Source: Ohtaekwangia sp036503775
Lineage (GTDB): Bacteria; Bacteroidota; Bacteroidia; Cytophagales; Cyclobacteriaceae
Reading direction: 5' to 3'
Assembly: GCA_036503775.1 (NCBI GenBank)
Contig: DASXWH010000188.1
Location: 41,359-105,358, forward strand
Length of the DNA stretch: 64,000 nt
Position 1 is the stretch's first letter, and the number at the start of each line of letters is the position of its first letter. This document shows positions 36,548 to 44,667 of this stretch, in pieces. The position numbers were made by a program, and so were the translations under genes. Under the pieces are notes generated by a model. The model did no database searches, was not told where the DNA came from, and was given only the letters and a program-made list of their open reading frames with translations.

Positions 36548-38092
36548 ATGAATGGAACAGTCGTAACCAAAGAACAAAAGAAAACACTTTGGTTTGTTAT
36601 CACCGCATCCTCCGTAGGCACCCTGATCGAATGGTATGACTTCTATATTTTCGGAAGTCTGGCAATGATCCTTTCAGAACAATTTTTTCCACAGTCAAAT
36701 CCAACAGCAGCCTTTCTTTCTACGCTCGCCACATTTGCTGCCGGATTTATTGTAAGGCCCTTTGGTGCTATTGTGTTTGGAAGACTTGGAGATATTGTAG
36801 GCAGGAAGTATACGTTTCTGGTCACGCTGATACTTATGGGTGGTTCTACCTTTGCTATCGGATTGGTTCCGGGTTATCAAAGCATTGGAATAGTAGCACC
36901 CATCCTGGTACTCATACTAAGACTCTTGCAAGGCCTCGCATTGGGTGGCGAATATGGTGGTGCTGCCACCTATGTAGCTGAGCATGCACCCGCTGCTCAA
37001 CGTGGTTTTTACACCAGCTTTATTCAGACAACGGCAACGCTGGGACTTTTCGTTTCTATCGGAGTGATACTCGCTGTACGGCAGAACATAACGCCCGAGC
37101 AATTTAATGACTGGGGATGGAGAATTCCTTTTTTACTGTCTGCCTTACTGGTAGCAGTTTCAGTTTTTATCCGGCTTCGGATGCATGAGTCACCACTTTT
37201 TGCAAAGATCAAAGCAGAAGGAAAGATTTCGAAGAATCCCATTAAGGAAAGTTTTGGAAAAAAAGAAAATCTGAAACTCGTACTGATTGCTCTGTTTGGA
37301 GCTGCCGCTGGACAAGGTGTAGTGTGGTACACCGGTCAGTTTTATGCAATGACGTTTATTGAAACTACTCTGAATGTCGAATTTGTTCAGACCCGGAATA
37401 TCATTGCCATAGCACTTCTTATTGGTACACCGCTCTTTATTTATTTTGGTTGGTTGTCTGATAAGATCGGAAGAAAAATGATCATGATGGCCGCGTTGAT
37501 CCTCGCTGTTTTTTTATACAGACCGATCTACAAAAAAATGTATGACCTGGCGGATATATCAATTAAGACAGAATTAGCAGACCAGAAAAGTATTACCACC
37601 TCACATGCTGTATCTGAATCCGGTGATTCCATAACCGTGCGAAAGGTTAATCATGTATTTTCTGATGATACGAAAGTTATTGAAACCCTTACCGAAAAGA
37701 AAAGTGCAAAAGGCGTGACGAATGAAACGAAGCGGGAAGTTATTCTGGCAGATGACGGTTATTATTCCATGATTGGACTTGTACTGATTCAGGTTGTATT
37801 GGTAACTATGGTTTATGGCCCCATTGCAGCTTTCCTGGTTGAATTGTTTCCAACCCGGATCCGTTACACATCCATGTCTTTACCCTACCATATTGGTAAT
37901 GGAATTTTCGGGGGACTGACACCTTTACTGGCTACCAGTTTGTTTTTATCCAGCAAGACTGAGGCTAATCCTGCTGGCGATCCGCTTGCCGGATTGTGGT
38001 ATCCGATATGGGTTGCCGCGATTACTTTTATTATCGGGATGATCTTCCTGAGTAACAAGCGTAAAGCGGATGTTATTGAAGATCATGAATGA
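36548..38092 (+). CDS. MFS transporter, metabolite:H+ symporter (MHS) type, with long cytoplasmic insert
   Basis: This 514-residue inner-membrane transporter resembles the MHS group (ProP, ShiA, KgtP): GTLIEWYDFYIFGSLA near residue 24, GRLGDIVGRKYTF (about 78-90), RLLQGLALGGEYGGAATYVAEHAPAAQRGFYTS (about 125-157) and WLSDKIGRKMIMM (about 302-314). About 12 membrane helices are expected. Usual family length is 430-450; the extra length comes from about 80 hydrophilic residues (about 325-405) between the helix after the GRK motif and the helix LVLIQVVLVTMVYGP. The substrate is not evident. It has its own promoter and is isolated from neighbours. Confidence 0.9.
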   Translation: MNGTVVTKEQKKTLWFVITASSVGTLIEWYDFYIFGSLAMILSEQFFPQSNPTAAFLSTLATFAAGFIVRPFGAIVFGRLGDIVGRKYTFLVTLILMGGSTFAIGLVPGYQSIGIVAPILVLILRLLQGLALGGEYGGAATYVAEHAPAAQRGFYTSFIQTTATLGLFVSIGVILAVRQNITPEQFNDWGWRIPFLLSALLVAVSVFIRLRMHESPLFAKIKAEGKISKNPIKESFGKKENLKLVLIALFGAAAGQGVVWYTGQFYAMTFIETTLNVEFVQTRNIIAIALLIGTPLFIYFGWLSDKIGRKMIMMAALILAVFLYRPIYKKMYDLADISIKTELADQKSITTSHAVSESGDSITVRKVNHVFSDDTKVIETLTEKKSAKGVTNETKREVILADDGYYSMIGLVLIQVVLVTMVYGPIAAFLVELFPTRIRYTSMSLPYHIGNGIFGGLTPLLATSLFLSSKTEANPAGDPLAGLWYPIWVAAITFIIGMIFLSNKRKADVIEDHE

Positions 38093-38164
38093 TTTATACA
38101 AATGACTTTTAGTAACCTGTCTGCAGGCATTAGAAGTGAGTCGAGTACATGACGTTGCACGTGC

Positions 38165-40489
38165 ATGGCAAAAAAATCACAATGGGCTACGATCGGCAAA
38201 CGAAAGGTTGAGTTATCAAACCTGGAGAAAGTTCTTTTTCCTGATGATCATATTTTAAAGGCTGAGGTAATTGAATACTATCTCAAAATTGCACCGACAC
38301 TTCTTCAGCACATCAAAGGGAGGGCATTAACACTCATCCGGTTCCCGGATGGAATAAACGGAGAAAGCTTTTATCAGAAGAACCGTCCTGAATGGGCACC
38401 TGACTGGATCGAATTTGTAACGTTAGGCAAAGAAAAGAAAGATTACATTCTTGCTACCGAACCAGCTTCCTTGGTGTGGTTGGCAAACCTGGCTTCGCTT
38501 GAGCTTCATCAGTTGCATAGCCGGAAGCCAAACTATGATTTTCCGGATTACATGGTCTTTGATCTTGATCCTCCTGAGGGGTATACGTTTAAGAAACTCA
38601 TCCCGATAGCGCTTGACTTGAAAGAGAAGACGGAGGCGTTGGGATATACACCCTTTGTGAAAACAACGGGAGGAAAAGGTATTCACATTTGTTGTCCCAT
38701 TGAACCTAAATGGGATTTTCATACCGTGTTTGAAGCCGCACAGGACATCGCGAAACCTTTTGTTGATGAACGTCCTAACGAAGTCACCCTTCAGATAAAA
38801 AAGGATGCACGCAAGGGGAGAGTCCTGGTGGATATTTTCAGAATACGTTCAGGACAAAGTATTGTATCACCCTACAGTATCCGTGGACGAAATGGCGCGC
38901 CCGTTTCGATGCCGCTCTCCTGGGATGAATTGCGTGAACTTGAAAACCCGTTGGAGTTTAATATCAATACGGTATTGGACAAAGTAACGAAAGATGGTGA
39001 TGCGTGGGAGGGAATTGATGCTTACGCGGTTGAGATACACACACACCGAAGCAAGAAACCGGCAAAGAGCAAAAAGTTGGGCCCTAATGCGAAGCACAAA
39101 ACACCGGAACAATTGGCAGCCTATGAGAAGAAACGTGACTTTGATAAAACACCGGAACCAGGAGCACGCGTAATTGATAGCAGTGGAAATAATTTTGTAG
39201 TACACCGTCATCACGCTTCACATCTTCATTATGATTTGCGACTGGAACAGGATGGTGTTCTTAAGTCATGGGCGGTACCCCGTGGTTTGCCACCACATCC
39301 GGGTGTAAAAAGATTGGCCGTTCAGACCGAAGACCACCCAATGGAATATCTCACATTCGATGGTAAAATTCCTAAAGGGCAATATGGTGCAGGAGAGATG
39401 TGGATCTATGCGTTGGGAAAATACCAGATCACAAAAGACAAAAAGGATGGGTTTTACTTTCGGTTGAATAGTAAGGAAGTAAACGGGGAATACCGGATCT
39501 ATAAGATCAAACAAAAAGAATGGTTACTGGAACGAGTGGATGAACCTCAGGTAAATTATCTGAAAACGAACATCGAGCCAATGCTTTCGGAAACGGCACC
39601 GGTTCCGCCAGCAGGAGACGATTTTATTTATGAGGTAAAATGGGATGGAATCCGGGCACTGATTTCACTGGAGGATGGTAAAGTGACTATTCACAGCCGG
39701 AATCAGAATGACGTAACAAAACAATTTCCGGAGTTGCATTCCGAAAAAGCTTTTCGTGCCACCTGTGGTTTGTTTGATGCTGAGATTGTGTGCCTGGATG
39801 AACATGGCAAGCCTGTATTTAAGCGTGTGATCAACCGGCTGATGAGCACTGGTGACACAACCATCCAGAAACTTCAGCGAAGTAATCCGGTGGTGTGCTA
39901 TATTTTTGACTGTCTTTACCTGGATGGAAGATCACTCATCAACGAGCCGCTGTTAAAGCGAAAGGAGTGGGTAAAGGATGCCATTCGTTCGGATACACCT
40001 TACCGGTTGAGCGAGTTTGTTACCGATGGAAATGCCTTATTTGAAGCCGCTAAAGTACATTCACTGGAGGGTATTATTGCCAAACAAAAAGGGAGCAAAT
40101 ACCTTCCGGGGAGGCGTTCGGATTCCTGGCTTAAAATCAAGGTCAGGCAGTCTACAGAATGTTGTGTGATTGGCTACACCTACGGCAAGGGTGACAGGTC
40201 ACAAACTTTTGGTGCCTTGCATATTGCCCAGAAAATCGGGGATGAATATCACTATCGTGGCAAAGTGGGAACCGGGTTTGATGACACTACGATGAAAGAG
40301 ATATCTAAGGTAATCAAGGCTGTTAAAACGGTTAAAAAGCCAAAAGTGACCGGAACGCTGATCGATGAGAAGGTGTCCGTATGGCTGAACCCTGAAATTG
40401 TTGCTGAAATCAGCTACTCAAAGTTAACTCCGGATAAAATGTTCAGGGAACCCGTTTTTATACGCTTACGCCCTGATCTTATGATCTGA
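38165..40489 (+). CDS. ligD: DNA ligase D (polymerase - phosphoesterase - ligase)
   Basis: This 774-residue protein has three non-homologous end-joining domains in the mycobacterial order. POL (about 1-290) has catalytic Asp133 and Asp135 in VFDLDPPEG and a third Asp in RVLVDIFRI (223). The phosphoesterase (about 330-445) has VVHRHHASHLHYDLRLEQ. The ATP-dependent ligase (about 480-774) has the adenylated Lys492 in YEVKWDGIRA. Such enzymes normally work with Ku, which is not found in this window. The gene stands alone, upstream of a cold-shock gene with its own promoter. Confidence 0.95.
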   Translation: MAKKSQWATIGKRKVELSNLEKVLFPDDHILKAEVIEYYLKIAPTLLQHIKGRALTLIRFPDGINGESFYQKNRPEWAPDWIEFVTLGKEKKDYILATEPASLVWLANLASLELHQLHSRKPNYDFPDYMVFDLDPPEGYTFKKLIPIALDLKEKTEALGYTPFVKTTGGKGIHICCPIEPKWDFHTVFEAAQDIAKPFVDERPNEVTLQIKKDARKGRVLVDIFRIRSGQSIVSPYSIRGRNGAPVSMPLSWDELRELENPLEFNINTVLDKVTKDGDAWEGIDAYAVEIHTHRSKKPAKSKKLGPNAKHKTPEQLAAYEKKRDFDKTPEPGARVIDSSGNNFVVHRHHASHLHYDLRLEQDGVLKSWAVPRGLPPHPGVKRLAVQTEDHPMEYLTFDGKIPKGQYGAGEMWIYALGKYQITKDKKDGFYFRLNSKEVNGEYRIYKIKQKEWLLERVDEPQVNYLKTNIEPMLSETAPVPPAGDDFIYEVKWDGIRALISLEDGKVTIHSRNQNDVTKQFPELHSEKAFRATCGLFDAEIVCLDEHGKPVFKRVINRLMSTGDTTIQKLQRSNPVVCYIFDCLYLDGRSLINEPLLKRKEWVKDAIRSDTPYRLSEFVTDGNALFEAAKVHSLEGIIAKQKGSKYLPGRRSDSWLKIKVRQSTECCVIGYTYGKGDRSQTFGALHIAQKIGDEYHYRGKVGTGFDDTTMKEISKVIKAVKTVKKPKVTGTLIDEKVSVWLNPEIVAEISYSKLTPDKMFREPVFIRLRPDLMI

Positions 40490-40511
40490 ATTACCTTCCA
40501 CCTGTGAATAG

Positions 40512-40539
40512 TTGAACTCAGATTTTATCCCTACCTTTG
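40512..40539 (+). promoter_or_regulatory. Promoter of the cold-shock gene
   Basis: TTG (40512-40514) and TACCTTTG (40532-40539) with 17 bases between match the Bacteroidota promoter. The ATG at 40559 lies 19 nt downstream, so the leader must be very short. Confidence 0.6.
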
Positions 40540-40558
40540 GCCCTTTATTAATTAATTT

Positions 40559-40759
40559 ATGAAAGAAGGCGTAGTAAAATTCTTCAATGAAACCAAAGGA
40601 TTTGGCTTCATTAAAGAGACAGCAACCGGACAGGACCACTTTGTTCACATTTCTGGATTGCTTGTAGACAGTATCCGTGAGAACGACCAGGTTACTTTCG
40701 AATTGAAAGAAGGTAAGAAAGGTTTAAATGCAGTTAATGTACGATTAGTCGATAACTAA
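40559..40759 (+). CDS. Cold-shock domain protein
   Basis: This 66-residue single cold-shock domain protein has RNP1 KGFGFI (about 14-20) and RNP2 DHFVHIS (about 29-35, where many have DVFVHFS). It binds single-stranded RNA or DNA and helps translation in stress or cold. Length is normal for Csp. The promoter is 20 bp upstream and a strong terminator follows, so it is monocistronic. Confidence 0.94.
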   Translation: MKEGVVKFFNETKGFGFIKETATGQDHFVHISGLLVDSIRENDQVTFELKEGKKGLNAVNVRLVDN

Positions 40760-40783
40760 GGATTGCAACTTTTCAAAAGGAAA

Positions 40784-40812
40784 GAGGTGTCGAAAGGCGC
40801 CTCTTTTTTTTT
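40784..40812 (+). terminator. Rho-independent terminator of the cold-shock gene
   Basis: GAGGTGTC (40784-40791), GAAA loop, GGCGCCTC (40796-40803), then nine T. The stem is 8 bp, with two G-T pairs. Confidence 0.92.
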
Positions 40813-40832
40813 ATGCCTTTTTACAGTGAAGT

Positions 40833-40979
40833 TTAATCCAAGGCATTAATAGTAACCCAGTACCGATAGGCAACTATAGCCCTGGCAGGCTTGGAAAGCT
40901 TAGTGATGTCCCGCTTACTATACCGGGGAAGTATCAGCTTGTTCAGTCTGGCCAGCGTTTTAAAAACCAGTTTTTTCAT
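40833..40979 (-). CDS. 48-residue basic protein of a small Bacteroidota family
   Basis: The ATG at 40979 gives 48 residues: it begins MKKLVFKTLARLNKLILP, contains YSKRDITKLSKP and ends YRYWVTINALD. I recall a family of basic proteins about 45 residues long in Bacteroidota with the same pattern (RLNK..LP, YSK, RYWV.INALD), often mislabelled as SsrA-binding; that recollection needs a search to confirm. The predicted shape is one or two helices with strong positive charge, so nucleic-acid or ribosome binding is possible. It is convergent with the cold-shock gene, whose terminator lies 20 bp away and could serve both. Confidence 0.65.
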   Translation of the reverse strand: MKKLVFKTLARLNKLILPRYSKRDITKLSKPARAIVAYRYWVTINALD

Positions 40980-41076
40980 TATTCATATTTGAATGATGAA
41001 GTTACTGAATTACCTGATATGTTTTCTGATAAACAGAAGACAGCCACGAAGAAGTCAATTCTTCAGCTGCGAAAAG

Positions 41077-41310
41077 TCAGAACCGTGAAACGGTTGTACG
41101 ATGCAGCGCATCTTTTTCTTTGGTAAAAAAATAATTGTCTGAAATCTGAAGAAGAGGCAGTTCACCAATTTCGATAGTGTAACCTTTCTTCACCGACCGG
41201 TCTTCAGCAAGGGGCCGCAATACACCGTACTTGTTTCGCGGCAATACATAGATAAACTTGTAGCCGCTTAGTTTCCAGTTCTGTAAGATTAAAGGATTGA
41301 ATACAACCAT
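41077..41310 (-). CDS. Hypothetical 77-residue protein
   Basis: The ORF of 77 residues starts at ATG 41310. It begins MVVFNPLILQNWKLSGYKF and has GYTIEIGELPLLQISDNYFF in the middle; the Ile/Leu/Tyr/Phe-rich alternation suggests beta strands. No signal peptide or known domain was recognised. It lies upstream of the 48-residue gene on the same strand, separated by 97 bp. Coding status is uncertain; conservation is not known. Confidence 0.4.
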   Translation of the reverse strand: MVVFNPLILQNWKLSGYKFIYVLPRNKYGVLRPLAEDRSVKKGYTIEIGELPLLQISDNYFFTKEKDALHRTTVSRF

Positions 41311-41782
41311 ATTCGGATCAAGGTTTAGTTAATTAAAGCTATCAATAATGCCCCATAATCTTCTACCGGATTTTTTGGGTGTCCACCTTTAACGCCATGT
41401 AAGAAATTGAAATGAAAGCAATCAAAAATGTATGAATGGTGTATGCAACAAAACTCCTGGCCTTACCCAATACTGGGTAATGATCTGAATGAATTATCAA
41501 ACTTTTTAACGTCTTTTGACGAGATACGAATACGATTTCACTAATGCAGTATGAAGACTTTCCTGAGCATCTTCAGGCCTATGCGGCCGGGCGTCTTTGT
41601 TGTCCACTAAGGTTCAAGACAATGTGATATCTCCAATACCGATGTACGTTGATGCACACCATAAACCATGCAAGATTTTCACACTTTTTCACAAATGATA
41701 GTCATTCCGACCATAAGTCTGACGCACAGATTACTAAGAATCGAATCTTCACTAATAACGGAAAGAATAAATGACGGGAGAT
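41311..41782 (+). other. Gene-poor stretch with no supported gene
   Basis: These 472 bases contain only short frames (a 38-codon ORF at 41428-41544 among others) with no sign of coding. A perfect 7-bp hairpin, TTACCCA ATAC TGGGTAA, is at 41463-41480. No RNA gene or insertion sequence was recognised. Confidence 0.5.
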
Positions 41783-42187
41783 TCAGGAGTCAGACATTAA
41801 AAACTCCATAGCCTTAACTTCATCATTCAGAATTTTGAAAGGCATATTGAACTTGTTGACCGCGCTCAAAATAAGATTGATGTAATACATTTTAAAGGCA
41901 TTGCCATCGGTAAGTACCACCGCGCGTTTCAGTCCGTTGGCAATGGCAGCAGGTACCATTTCTTTCTCAAACCATTTCCGGTTATCCGGTGACACCACCC
42001 CTTGCTTACGTATGTCGGATAGAAAACGGGTTACCACTTGGCCCTGTTTGGCCAGATTAATCAATGCCATAAAAGGTTTCTGATATTCATCTCCTTTGGG
42101 TGTTCCATGCCAGGTAATTTTACCCAGTTGCTTTTCTTTATCGAAAACAACCGTGGCATAAGGCAGTTCAAGAATGGTTTGAATCAT
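41783..42187 (-). CDS. SpoIIAA/STAS-like protein
   Basis: This 134-residue protein has the alpha/beta pattern of the SpoIIAA-like family: it begins MIQTILELPYATVVFDKEK, then KITWHGTPKGDEYQKPFMAL, FLSDIRKQGVVSPDNRKWF and RAVVLTDGNAFKMYYINLIL. It has no signal peptide or membrane segment. No functional site is certain. It starts 14 bp downstream of the acyl-CoA dehydrogenase on the same strand and is probably co-transcribed with it. Confidence 0.7.
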   Translation of the reverse strand: MIQTILELPYATVVFDKEKQLGKITWHGTPKGDEYQKPFMALINLAKQGQVVTRFLSDIRKQGVVSPDNRKWFEKEMVPAAIANGLKRAVVLTDGNAFKMYYINLILSAVNKFNMPFKILNDEVKAMEFLMSDS

Positions 42188-42201
42188 AACGTATTTTACG
42201 A

Positions 42202-44538
42202 TTAACGATTTGATAAGGCGATCGGAGCAGAGAGGCAGCTGTCCGGAATCCGGAAGGCATTAACAAGCGGAACCGCTTCCTGCCGGATCTCCCAGCAAAG
42301 CTGATTGACAAGTTTACGTATGGCCTTGGTTTTAACGCCTTCCATATATCCATTTTCAAGATACCACCCTTTGTGGATATCAATCTGATATAAGGCAAAT
42401 AGCTGGCACAGCTTTCTGAGGATAGACTGACAGCCAGCATCCTTCGTCTGTTCAACTTGTTTTTGAAATTGCTCCAGAATGATCCGGTGAATGTAGGCCA
42501 GCCCTACTTCAACGAGATGATGTTGAACCACATTGAATGCATCAAATGAGTCCATGCCGCTATCGATATGCCGCTTGAGGCGCTTGGCTGCAGAGGTAAG
42601 GATATCGCGTTCGCGATACTTAAAAGCATTCAGGTGGAATTCCGGATTCATCAGATGTTCGTCATCGGTATTGCGTACGATCAATGGGTTCATTTCTGTA
42701 AGGGAAGTCTTGGCCTGATCCGCTACATAGTTCAGAATTCCGAAAACATTCATATTGCTGAATTCCTGCCTGAATTCAGTAAGCCTGCTCTTGGCTACGA
42801 GCTGAAGCAAAACGGTATTATCACCTTCAAAGGTGGTATAGATTTCTGAATCGTTCTTGAGTGCATCAATTCTGTTTTCCGCCAGGTATCCCTTTCCACC
42901 ACAGCATTCTCGGCATTCCTGTAAGGTGGCAGTAGTGTTCCAGGTAGCAAAGGCTTTAAGTCCTGCAGCAAGCGCTTCAATTTCCTGCATCTGTTCTTCT
43001 GTCCGTGCAAGAAAGCGATTGGTGAGATGCTGCAGTGAAAAATGAAGGGCATAGGTATTTGCCAGTAGCGGCATGAGCCGCCTTTGGTGTGTCCTGTAAT
43101 TCAGGATCGGAACCTCAGAGGCTCCTTCCGGACCAAATTGTTTTCGCTGATCACCATAGCGAATGGCTATGGTTAACCCAGACTTTGAAGCACTGAGTCC
43201 TGACCGCGGAATCCCGATACGTCCACCTACCAACGTACCCAGCATAGTAAAGAACCTTCTGTTGTCACTCGCTATCGGACTTTCAAACGTACCCTGCTCC
43301 GTAACTTTCGCGAAGCGATCCAGCATGTTATCATACGGTACTTTTACCTGATTGAAAATGATCTTTCCATTATCAACCCCATTCAATCCCATCTTTCTTC
43401 CGCAATCTTCAATGGTAATTCCGGGCAATGTGTTCCCTTTTTTATCACGGAGGGGGACAAGAAAAGCACTTACACCATAATCTTTTCCGTCAATAATAAG
43501 CTTGGCAAACACAGTTGCCATTTGACCATGAACAGCAGCATTGCCAATGTATTCTTTTTGAGCCTGGGCCACTGGTGTATGAATAATGAACGACCGTGAC
43601 GGATGGTCATACGTTGCTGTAGTTTCAATTCCTCTAACGTTTGACCCATGGCCTGTTTCGGTCATGGCAAAGCATCCGGGGAGTTCAAGCGAACCAACGT
43701 CTTTCAGGTATTTCCGATGATGTTTTTCGGTGCCCAGGAAATAGATACTCATGCCAAACAATCCGAACTGAACACCAAACTTGATGACCAGGCTAAGATC
43801 ATGATAGCTCAGGGTTTCCATTATGGTGAAGTATGCGGCCATGTCGTTTCCACCGCCATATTCCTTAGGATAAGCCATCGCGCCATAGCCTTGCGCAGCC
43901 AGCAGCCTGCACCATTGCAATACCTTTTCACGGTATTCGGATAAGTTATCCGTATCGATATACCTGAAAGCCGGATCGGAGAGGAGTGTTTTTACTTTTC
44001 GGATCACTGCAGCCTGATCTCCTTCCAGAATACTGGCGAGTGCCCCAACATCAAAAGTGACCTGTGTGCCGTGTTGTTGTGTAATGGTTTTCCGGCTTTC
44101 GGGATAGAAATGATATAATGCCTCACTGCTGATCAGCCCAAGTGAATCTTCCAGCGGCTGCAATGACTTCTGCGCACGCTTCAATGTATCCGTCATTGTT
44201 CCTCCGTCATGCGATTGCGCCAACCGGATCCCGATATCAACCAGGCTTTGCTTTTCAGAAGCTGCCGGATTTACAACTTTTCGAATTTCGGTGAGCCATT
44301 CCTTAAAATCATCTGGGGACGGAGGAGCGGATGGGTTAAGGTGCTCAAGCAGGAAATCTTTTTCACTTTCCGTTATCCAATCCTGGCTTCGGATCATTCC
44401 CTGCAGGGTTGCTACTTCGCTCGGGGTGAGTACGGCATCAGACCATACTGTATAAAATATAGGCAGGAAAACGAAAAGGTTTGGATTATTCTTTAGTGCT
44501 TTCGCATGGATCATGATGGAATGATTAGGGTCCGTCAT
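42202..44538 (-). CDS. Long acyl-CoA dehydrogenase/oxidase-family protein with N-terminal extension
   Basis: About 778 residues from ATG 44538 (44559 also possible); ordinary acyl-CoA dehydrogenases have about 380 and acyl-CoA oxidases 650-700. The N-terminal 100 residues (AIFYTVWSDAVLTPSEVATL-like, then WITESEKDFLLEHL) look TerB-like. The dehydrogenase core is clear: AYPKEYGGGNDMAAYF, FAMTETGHGSNVRGIETTA, EYIGNAAVHGQM, RKMGLNGVDNGKI and RIGIPRSGLSASKSGL; ECCGGKGYLAENRI resembles the FAD/acyl end. The C-terminal 200 residues are helical as in ACOX. It probably oxidises acyl-CoA; the electron acceptor is not known. Confidence 0.85.
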   Translation of the reverse strand: MTDPNHSIMIHAKALKNNPNLFVFLPIFYTVWSDAVLTPSEVATLQGMIRSQDWITESEKDFLLEHLNPSAPPSPDDFKEWLTEIRKVVNPAASEKQSLVDIGIRLAQSHDGGTMTDTLKRAQKSLQPLEDSLGLISSEALYHFYPESRKTITQQHGTQVTFDVGALASILEGDQAAVIRKVKTLLSDPAFRYIDTDNLSEYREKVLQWCRLLAAQGYGAMAYPKEYGGGNDMAAYFTIMETLSYHDLSLVIKFGVQFGLFGMSIYFLGTEKHHRKYLKDVGSLELPGCFAMTETGHGSNVRGIETTATYDHPSRSFIIHTPVAQAQKEYIGNAAVHGQMATVFAKLIIDGKDYGVSAFLVPLRDKKGNTLPGITIEDCGRKMGLNGVDNGKIIFNQVKVPYDNMLDRFAKVTEQGTFESPIASDNRRFFTMLGTLVGGRIGIPRSGLSASKSGLTIAIRYGDQRKQFGPEGASEVPILNYRTHQRRLMPLLANTYALHFSLQHLTNRFLARTEEQMQEIEALAAGLKAFATWNTTATLQECRECCGGKGYLAENRIDALKNDSEIYTTFEGDNTVLLQLVAKSRLTEFRQEFSNMNVFGILNYVADQAKTSLTEMNPLIVRNTDDEHLMNPEFHLNAFKYRERDILTSAAKRLKRHIDSGMDSFDAFNVVQHHLVEVGLAYIHRIILEQFQKQVEQTKDAGCQSILRKLCQLFALYQIDIHKGWYLENGYMEGVKTKAIRKLVNQLCWEIRQEAVPLVNAFRIPDSCLSAPIALSNR

Positions 44539-44667
44539 AAAAATAGTAAATGCAGGCAAAAGCTGCTTTTTTTGGTTACTTTTAGTTTAGGCCGGAAAGT
44601 CAGCGTTAATTCTTAAAACACGTTCATCTCATTTCCGTATATGCCGTTTTCCGGTTAAGATGCTAAT

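Noticed and set aside
40830..41130. Open frame on the + strand opposite the 48-residue gene
   Set aside because: It has no good start codon, and its first half is the mirror frame of the small gene on the minus strand.
41428..41544. 38-codon ORF in the gene-poor region
   Set aside because: Composition is not clearly protein-like and there is no neighbour or motif to support it.
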